A stretch of DNA of 64,000 nucleotides from an uncultured Gemmataceae bacterium (GTDB lineage Bacteria > Planctomycetota > Planctomycetia > Gemmatales > Gemmataceae). Below, in pieces: positions 58,207 through 64,000 of this stretch. The DNA lies in NCBI GenBank assembly GCA_937923405.1, contig CALDUY010000018.1:1-64000 (forward strand), in the 5' to 3' direction. Each line of letters opens with the position of its first letter. Position 1 is the first letter of the stretch. A program made the position numbers and the translations under genes. Below the pieces are notes generated by a model. It saw only the letters and a program-made list of their open reading frames with translations, was not told where the DNA came from and searched no databases.

Positions 58207-60042
58207 CTACGCTCGACGGAACTGTCGTTCGAGTTCTTGTCGGCTCAACAACAGCGAAGTGGGCCGACCATGTGGACAGTGATGATGATCCAGGGCCAGC
58301 TCGCGATGAGCTAACAGTTCCTCGATCTGCTCTGGCGTCAGGCGATCGCCGGAACGAACCGCCGAGTGACAGGCCATCAGGCTGAGTAACTCGTTGAACA
58401 TCACTTCTCGTGTGGGAAGCCGTTCCTGCGTCGTCAGATAATCGACCACGGCAAGGAAGGCGGCTCTCGGTGATCGTCGGCCCAGTAGCACCGGATAGCG
58501 GGTCAGCAAGACCGTGCCGCCCCCGAAGTCCTCGACGCCCAGCCCCAGTTCGGCCAGCGCCTCGGCTTGCTCCAGCACGCGACCGGCGGCTTCGCCGGGA
58601 AGATCGACCGGTTCGGGAATCAACAGGGCCTGGGTTTGTAGGCTGCCCTCGTTGAGTCGGGCCTTGAACTGCTCGAAAAGGATCCGTTCGTGCAGGGCGT
58701 GTTGATCGATGACCAGCATGCCCTCCTGTGTCTCGACAACCAGATAGCAGTCGTAGAGTTGCAAGACCCGAGGCGAAGCAGGTTGTTCGAACATCGTGTC
58801 AGAAGCGGGCAACGGCGCGACAGGAACCGCCGGCCTCGACGGCAGTCGTGGTGGAAGCATCGGCTCTTCGGCCCGACTCGGCAACGGGGGCAGAGCAGGC
58901 CGCGATTCCTCTTGGCGTGCAATGTAGGACGGAGTCGGCCTTGGTATCGCCCCTTGCGCGGGTGGAGTCGGCTCCGTAACGGCCGGCAACGGTTCGCTCG
59001 CCGAGTTGACTTGCAGTCGCGGGATCAACTGTTCGCCCTGCCGCAACGCCTGCTTCACCGAGGTGTAGACCAAATGGTACAGCGACTGAGCATGCCGGAA
59101 GCGTACCTCCGACTTGGTTGGATGCACGTTCACGTCGACATGCTCGGGCGGCAACTCGAGAAAGAGAAAACTAATAGCGTAGCGTCCGGTCATCAACAAG
59201 CCGCGGAACGCCTCCTGCACCGCATGGCCCAGAGAGCGATCGCGCACCCAGCGGCCATTGACGAACAGATACTGCATGCGTGCGCTGCCACGATCACATG
59301 ACGGATCGCAAATATAGCCTTTGAGGCGGACCGGCCCAGCGCTGCCCTCGACACGGTACAGCGTGTTGGCCACGTCACTACCGAAGAACAGCTCAATCCG
59401 ATCGCGTAGGGTGGCGGTCCGCGTCACTTCGTAGACACTCTTGCCCTGATGCCGCAACACCAGATGTAACCCAGGACGATCGTCCGTGCGCGGATGAGCC
59501 AAAGCCAGGCGAGTGACCGCCTCGGTGATGTGGCCCATCTCGGTGGCCGGCGTGCGCAGGAACTTGCGGCGTACCGGCGTGTTGAAGAACAGCTGACGGA
59601 CTTCGATCCGTGTCCCCGGCGAGCCGTTCCACGGACGAACCGGCGACAGTTCGCTGCCGCGACACTCAATCATCGCGCCAACCTCACGACCGGGAGGACG
59701 CGATTGTAATACGACGTGAGCCACTCCACCGATCGACGCCAACGCCTCGCCGCGAAAACCGAATGTGCCGATGGCGAAGAGATCGTCGACTTTGCGGAGT
59801 TTGCTGGTGGCATGATTGGAAAAGGCCAAGGGCAAGTCCTCCGGATCGATGCCGTCGCCGTCATCGACTAGGCGAATCAAATCCTGACCGCCTTGTTCGA
59901 CGTCGATCTCAATGCGACTAGCCCCAGCATCGACGGAGTTTTCCAATAACTCCTTAACCACGCTGGCCGGTCGTTCGATGACTTCACCAGCGGCGATCTG
60001 ATTGACAATCAGAGTTGGTAGTTGCTGAATGCGTGCGACCAT
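58207..60042 (-). CDS. mutL: DNA mismatch repair protein MutL (endonuclease type)
   Basis: A 611-residue MutL. The GHKL ATPase is seen in VVKELLENSVDAGA (Glu31 and Asn35), DDGDGI, TSKL and GFRGEALASIG. A Pro-rich linker lies at about 345-425. The C-terminal domain keeps the endonuclease motifs: DQHALHERILFE near residue 444, ACHSAVR near 556 and CPHGRP near 589, so it should nick DNA with metal, unlike E. coli MutL. GAGGGATGGC precedes the ATG; an earlier in-frame start at 60081 is less likely. No mutS is in the window. Confidence 0.95.
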   Translation of the reverse strand: MVARIQQLPTLIVNQIAAGEVIERPASVVKELLENSVDAGASRIEIDVEQGGQDLIRLVDDGDGIDPEDLPLAFSNHATSKLRKVDDLFAIGTFGFRGEALASIGGVAHVVLQSRPPGREVGAMIECRGSELSPVRPWNGSPGTRIEVRQLFFNTPVRRKFLRTPATEMGHITEAVTRLALAHPRTDDRPGLHLVLRHQGKSVYEVTRTATLRDRIELFFGSDVANTLYRVEGSAGPVRLKGYICDPSCDRGSARMQYLFVNGRWVRDRSLGHAVQEAFRGLLMTGRYAISFLFLELPPEHVDVNVHPTKSEVRFRHAQSLYHLVYTSVKQALRQGEQLIPRLQVNSASEPLPAVTEPTPPAQGAIPRPTPSYIARQEESRPALPPLPSRAEEPMLPPRLPSRPAVPVAPLPASDTMFEQPASPRVLQLYDCYLVVETQEGMLVIDQHALHERILFEQFKARLNEGSLQTQALLIPEPVDLPGEAAGRVLEQAEALAELGLGVEDFGGGTVLLTRYPVLLGRRSPRAAFLAVVDYLTTQERLPTREVMFNELLSLMACHSAVRSGDRLTPEQIEELLAHRELALDHHHCPHGRPTSLLLSRQELERQFRRA

Positions 60043-60137
60043 GCCATCCCTCAATCCACGGGGTAGGTTGGACTGTACCACAGCGGACTGAACGAGGACA
60101 GGTTAGTAACGACTCCACGAGAAGCTCGCAGGGCGGT

Positions 60138-61586
60138 TCAACCGATTTCCTTGATCTCCTCGCTTGTCTGAGCTTCTTCGGTGCGGGCCCGATCTTGTTG
60201 CTTCCATTCTTGAATTTTGCGGTACAGCGTTCGCTCGCCGATGCCGAGCATCTTTGCCGCCTCTTCCCGATTGCCGTTCGTCAGCTTCAGCGCTTCCTCA
60301 ATGCAGTAGCGTTCGACCTCGGCGAGGGGGCGTCCGACCAGGTGGAAACTACCGGCGGCGGAGGCGGCGGCGTTGGCTGGAGTCCGCGCTACCACGGGAC
60401 TATCTTCCGGCACGTCGTCCAGACCCAAGACGCCGTCGATGTCAAAAACGACCATACTCTCAACGAAGTTGGCCAGCTCGCGGACATTGCCCGGCCAGGG
60501 ATAGATGGCCATCGCTCGGCGGACCGGCTCGGCGATGGTCGAAGCATTCTTGCCATGCCGCTGGTTATATTCCCGTATGAAGTGTGCCGCCAACAGAGGG
60601 ATATCCTCGCGACGTTCGCGCAAGGGCGGCAGCCGCATCGTTACTATCTTCAGGCGGTGGTACAGATCTTCACGAAACGTGCCTTCGCGGATGGCCTTCT
60701 CCAGGTCGCGATGGGTAGCGGCGATGAGCCGAATATCTACCTTGATCGGTTGATTACTGCCAATGCGTGTCACCTCGCGGTTCTCGATCACCCGCAACAA
60801 CTTAGCCTGGAGCTTGAACGGCATGTCGCCGATTTCATCGAGGAAGACGGTGCCGCCGTCCGCATACTCGAAGATACCTTTGCGCTGCTTGTCGCCACCG
60901 GTGTAGGCTCCGGGATCATGGCCGAACAATTCATCCTCGATGAGGTTCTCGTTGGGAGCGGCACAGTTGAGAATGGCCAGCCGTTTGTTCTTGCGCGGGC
61001 TGTTGTTATGGATCGCCTTGGCCAGCAGATCCTTACCCGTGCCGGTTTCGCCCAGCAACAGCACCGTGGCATTGGTCGGCGCAATCTGCTTGAACCGTTT
61101 GATGACCACTTCCATCGCCGGGCTGCTGCCGACGATCCCTTCCAGCCCGAAGCGTTCGTCGAGTCGGCGTTCCAACTCGCGATTGGCACGGCGGATGCGG
61201 GCTAACTCCGACGCTTTCTGTACGATGGCTCGCAGCTCAGCGATGTCCAGCGGCTTGGTCAGGTAGTTGGCGGCTCCCTGCTTGATCGCCTCGACCGCGG
61301 TTTTGACATCGTTGAACCCAGTAATCATCACGACCTCGGCATCCGGCACGATCTCCCGCGCCTTACGCAGCACCGTCAGTCCGTCCATGTCGGGCATCTT
61401 CAGGTCGGTCAGAATCACGTCCCATTCATCCTGATCGAGCAGGCGAGTGCCTTCCGTACCGCTGTTGGCCACGGTACAGGCACAGCCGACCTTCTCCAGG
61501 CTCTCCTCGATCGCTTTGGCCAGGTGGCGGTCGTCATCAATGACCAGCACGCGAATCAGATCGCGGTCTCGTGAGGTCGGCGGCAC
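60138..61586 (-). CDS. NtrC-family sigma-54-dependent response regulator
   Basis: A 482-residue activator. Receiver domain: VLVIDDDRHLAKAI, phosphoacceptor Asp61 in ILTDLKMPDMDG, Lys111 in YLTKPLD. AAA+ domain: Walker A GETGTGKD (179-186), Walker B GGTVFLDEI (245-251). The loop that contacts sigma-54 reads GAYTGG (226-231) instead of GAFTGA. The C-terminal Fis-like helix-turn-helix is NREEAAKMLGIGERTLYRKIQEW. A GTG start at 61586 is chosen because GGAGGAG lies 8 nt upstream; a GTG at 61631 would overlap the DUF4058 gene. No histidine kinase lies next to it. Confidence 0.92.
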   Translation of the reverse strand: MPPTSRDRDLIRVLVIDDDRHLAKAIEESLEKVGCACTVANSGTEGTRLLDQDEWDVILTDLKMPDMDGLTVLRKAREIVPDAEVVMITGFNDVKTAVEAIKQGAANYLTKPLDIAELRAIVQKASELARIRRANRELERRLDERFGLEGIVGSSPAMEVVIKRFKQIAPTNATVLLLGETGTGKDLLAKAIHNNSPRKNKRLAILNCAAPNENLIEDELFGHDPGAYTGGDKQRKGIFEYADGGTVFLDEIGDMPFKLQAKLLRVIENREVTRIGSNQPIKVDIRLIAATHRDLEKAIREGTFREDLYHRLKIVTMRLPPLRERREDIPLLAAHFIREYNQRHGKNASTIAEPVRRAMAIYPWPGNVRELANFVESMVVFDIDGVLGLDDVPEDSPVVARTPANAAASAAGSFHLVGRPLAEVERYCIEEALKLTNGNREEAAKMLGIGERTLYRKIQEWKQQDRARTEEAQTSEEIKEIG

Positions 61587-61594
61587 GGCGAAAA

Positions 61595-61601
61595 CTCCTC
61601 C
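61595..61601 (-). promoter_or_regulatory. Ribosome binding site deciding a GTG start
   Basis: GGAGGAG on the minus strand, 8 nt before the GTG at 61586, supports this start for the sigma-54 response regulator. It is located within the 34-bp gap after the DUF4058 stop. Confidence 0.75.
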
Positions 61602-61620
61602 TGCGCGGGGTGGGACGCTG

Positions 61621-62418
61621 CTATTGTACACCGCGTTGGCTCGAGAGTTGCTGAGCTAACCAGGCGGCATCGTCCTCACTCAAAGGCGGGGTCAACGGCT
61701 TGCTATAGTCGAACCGCTTGCCGTACCGACTGCGGCTGTAAATCTCTTCAATCATCGGCTGTAGTTCGAGAGTCAGATCGGGATCGGGCGGCAACAGCGG
61801 AAGAGGAATGGCCGGCAACGGTTTGCGGTAGTGGGCCTTGGTGACCCGGCAGTACGGCGCACGTTCCTGCCGTGCCACCAGCAGATAATAAGGACAATTC
61901 GGCCACGGTTCGACCATCGGCATCCGCGTTCCGCCTCGGAGCAGATCGATCTCGACGAGGTTCGCCTTGCCCAGCAGTAAGGCGTTCCGCTTGCGGGGAT
62001 AGAGCCGACGTCCCTTGCCGGGCTGTTTGTTCGACGGAGACAGCACCTCAATTGAGGTTACTAGTCCCAACTCGGGTTCGCTTTCGTAAATTTCGATGAA
62101 ATTCTCGCGGATCTGCTGATCGATGAAAGCACGCATAGTCATGGTGTCGGCGTCGGTGTCCGGCTCAGCAACGGCGACCGCTTTGTCCGTCGTGGCGGGG
62201 GGTGAAAAAAAACCGACGTCAGGTACGAACTCTCGCGACTCTTTCTCATCCACGCCAGCAAAGACCATGTAGGAACGCTCCCCAGTTTGTACAAAATAGC
62301 GCTCCGGCAATGATCGCGCGATCCACCGTTCGATCTCACTAATCAATTTGGCATGAAAATCGGGCCAGACACCGTTGGCCTCGATGTACGGATCCATGCC
62401 CGAGAATGGCGATTTCAT
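61621..62418 (-). CDS. DUF4058 family protein
   Basis: A 265-residue protein of a family common in planctomycetes and cyanobacteria, function unknown. It opens with the signature MKSPFSGMDPYIEANGVWPDFHA and has SIEVLSPSNKQPGKGRRLY, YPRKRNALLLGKANLVEIDLLRGG and C-terminal YSRSRYGKRFDYSKPL. The E-x-L-SPxNK and KR patterns recall Uma2/PD-(D/E)XK-type nucleases, but this is only a resemblance. GGAGGGTAGCAGGT precedes the ATG. The NtrC-type gene follows 34 bp later. Confidence 0.9.
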   Translation of the reverse strand: MKSPFSGMDPYIEANGVWPDFHAKLISEIERWIARSLPERYFVQTGERSYMVFAGVDEKESREFVPDVGFFSPPATTDKAVAVAEPDTDADTMTMRAFIDQQIRENFIEIYESEPELGLVTSIEVLSPSNKQPGKGRRLYPRKRNALLLGKANLVEIDLLRGGTRMPMVEPWPNCPYYLLVARQERAPYCRVTKAHYRKPLPAIPLPLLPPDPDLTLELQPMIEEIYSRSRYGKRFDYSKPLTPPLSEDDAAWLAQQLSSQRGVQ

Positions 62419-62504
62419 ACCTGCTACCCTCCTAACGCGCTGGCTGGAGCATACCGCGAGCGGACAGCCTCGACCAGAGCGAACAGGCTTCCTATTCTAA
62501 GCGT

Positions 62505-64000
62505 ATGTCAGTTACCGAACGCTTTATCACCATTCATGGGCACTTTTATCAGCCTCCGCGTGAGAATCCGTGGCTGGACATGGTAGAAGTGCAGGACTCG
62601 GCCTATCCGTATCACGACTGGAACGAACGGATTACCGTCCAGTGCTATGGGCCGAACGCCGTTGCGCGTATCCTGGGCGAGCATGGCCGAATCGCCAAAC
62701 TGGTCAACAACTATGCGCGAATCAGCTGCAACTTTGGCCCAACGCTGCTGGCCTGGTTGGAAGAGCGCGTGCCCGACGTGTACCAGGCAATTCTCGATGC
62801 CGATCGCGAGAGCATGACTCGGTTCGGCGGGCACGGATCGGCTATTGCCCAGGTCTACAACCACGTCATCATGCCGTTGGCCAACTCCCGGGATCGCATC
62901 ACGCAGGTCATCTGGGGGATACGCGACTTTACCCATCGCTTTGGTCGAGAACCGGAAGGCATGTGGCTGGCCGAGACTGCCGTCGATCTGGCCACCTTGG
63001 AAGTGCTGGCCGAGCATGGTATCCGCTTCACCATTCTCGCTCCCACCCAGGCCAAACGCATTCGCCGTCGCGAAGCCGACGCCTGGATTGATGTGCAGGG
63101 CGGCCAGATCGATTCCACTCGAGCTTATCTGCAAAAGCTCCCCTCGGGGCGATCGATCGTCTTGTTCTTTTACAACGGTCCCCTGAGCCGGGCTGTGGCC
63201 TTCGAGCAGTTGCTACGCGACGGAGCTGGCTTCGCTTCATGCTTGCTCAACTCGTTCGCCGATCGTCCCGGACCGCAGCTGGTTCACCTGGCGACTGATG
63301 GGGAATCCTACGGCCATCATCACCCCCACGGGGACATGGCCTTGGCCTACGCCCTAGAACATATCGAAGCCTCGGGAACGGCCCGTCTGACCTGCTATGG
63401 CGAGTTTCTCGATCGGTATCCGCCGGAATATGAAGTCGAGATTTTCGAAAACACGGCGTGGAGTTGTGCCCACGGCATCGACCGCTGGCGCGACGACTGC
63501 GGTTGCAATTCGGGTCGGCCCGGCTGGCATCAGCGCTGGCGCAAGCCACTCCGCGAGGCGCTCGACGGCTTGCGCGATACCCTTCTTCCGCTGTATGAGG
63601 AACACGCCGGGGCACTGTTCACCGATCCCTGGCAAACCCGCAACGACTACATCCAGGTGCTGCTCGACGGTTCTCGCGAGACACAGAATCGTTTTCTCGA
63701 CCAACACGCTCGCAAGCAGTTGGATCCCGCTTGCCGTGTTCGCGCTTTGGAGTTGCTCGAACTGCAACGCCATGCTCTGTTGATGTACACCAGTTGCGGC
63801 TGGTTCTTCGACGAAATCTCAGGGCTAGAGACCACTCAAGTGTTGCTCTATGCCGGTCGCGTCATCCAGCTGGGCGAATCACTGTTTGGCGTCCCGTTGG
63901 AAGAAGCCTTTTTGACCGCACTGGAGCAGGCCCCCAGCAATCTGCCCGAACACGGCACCGGCCGCGCCGTCTACGAGAAGTTCATCCGCCCCGCCAAGGT
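62505..64000 (+). CDS. Glycoside hydrolase family 57 protein (cut by window end)
   Basis: The frame stays open for 498 codons to the window edge. Family 57 features: FITIHGHFYQPPRENPWLD, HDWNERITVQCYGPNA, ISCNFGPTLLAWLE, the nucleophile Glu in EGMWLAETAVD, and the acid Asp in HLATDGESYGHHHPHGDMAL. NTAWSCAHGIDRWRDDCGC fits the longer GH57 type with a DUF3536 region. The family acts on alpha-glucans such as glycogen. The ATG at 62505 has no clear ribosome site. The gene diverges from DUF4058 across an 86-bp gap. Confidence 0.9.
   Translation, partial: MSVTERFITIHGHFYQPPRENPWLDMVEVQDSAYPYHDWNERITVQCYGPNAVARILGEHGRIAKLVNNYARISCNFGPTLLAWLEERVPDVYQAILDADRESMTRFGGHGSAIAQVYNHVIMPLANSRDRITQVIWGIRDFTHRFGREPEGMWLAETAVDLATLEVLAEHGIRFTILAPTQAKRIRRREADAWIDVQGGQIDSTRAYLQKLPSGRSIVLFFYNGPLSRAVAFEQLLRDGAGFASCLLNSFADRPGPQLVHLATDGESYGHHHPHGDMALAYALEHIEASGTARLTCYGEFLDRYPPEYEVEIFENTAWSCAHGIDRWRDDCGCNSGRPGWHQRWRKPLREALDGLRDTLLPLYEEHAGALFTDPWQTRNDYIQVLLDGSRETQNRFLDQHARKQLDPACRVRALELLELQRHALLMYTSCGWFFDEISGLETTQVLLYAGRVIQLGESLFGVPLEEAFLTALEQAPSNLPEHGTGRAVYEKFIRPAK

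Noticed and set aside
60015..61205. Long plus-strand open frame of 396 codons opposite mutL and the NtrC-type gene
   Set aside because: It spans two well-supported genes on the other strand and has no recognisable motif; it is a shadow of GC-rich codons.
61586..61631. GTG at 61631 as start of the sigma-54 regulator
   Set aside because: It would overlap the end of the DUF4058 gene and lacks a ribosome site, while GGAGGAG lies at the right distance from the GTG at 61586.

Overview
The window looks like chromosomal DNA of a planctomycete, most likely from the Gemmataceae. Supporting signs are a DUF1559 prepilin-like protein paired with a small lipoprotein, a TIGR03067 secreted protein, large transmembrane Ser/Thr kinases fused to TPR or WD40 repeats, an FG-GAP protein with the N-terminal RLEGRVLLA motif, a PQQ-type propeller protein, a DUF4058 protein, GC-rich coding sequence, and many dispersed intergenic palindromes. 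Genus and species cannot be fixed from sequence alone. No tRNA, rRNA, CRISPR array, transposase or replication origin was recognised.

Layout: 0-12.2 kb holds secreted and signalling genes: a TIGR03067 protein, an FG-GAP protein behind a TPR kinase, a decayed nuclease-like pseudogene, a second TPR kinase, a YiiX-like amidase, and an ECF sigma factor with a one-TM partner. At 12.2-13.5 kb a conserved hypothetical is translationally coupled to a YdjM-like membrane hydrolase. At 14.0-26.2 kb two overlapping genes encode a Pfa-like (polyunsaturated fatty acid synthase-type) lipid or polyketide synthase: NMO-NMO-KS-AT-ACP-KR, then KS-AT-DH-DH-degenerate PPTase. At 26.3-31.2 kb are a small exported protein and a three-gene set with a caspase-like protease between two paralogous secreted proteins.

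At 31.6-33.6 kb a membrane protein and an APC permease overlap tail to tail. At 34.0-38.3 kb a lysine 2,3-aminomutase-like radical SAM enzyme, two ATP-grasp ligases and a Cys-rich DUF3109 protein lie in one direction and may form a beta-lysine peptide or modification pathway. Next come an Asn- and Trp-rich TPR protein, TypA/BipA, and an overlapping cluster (SixA phosphatase, TIM-barrel isomerase, GT9 glycosyltransferase, Maf). A zinc-ribbon membrane protein, NnrD and a PseG-like protein follow. At 49-55 kb are a WD40 kinase with an embedded PDZ domain and a PQQ-type propeller. The end holds the DUF1559/lipoprotein pair, an epimerase, MutL, an NtrC-type regulator, a DUF4058 protein, and a GH57 glycosidase cut by the window edge.

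The points most worth following are the compact two-protein Pfa-like synthase, the KamA/ATP-grasp/DUF3109 gene set, the caspase flanked by paralogues, and dispersed palindromic repeats that have also entered coding sequence in frame, one of them inside a kinase activation loop.
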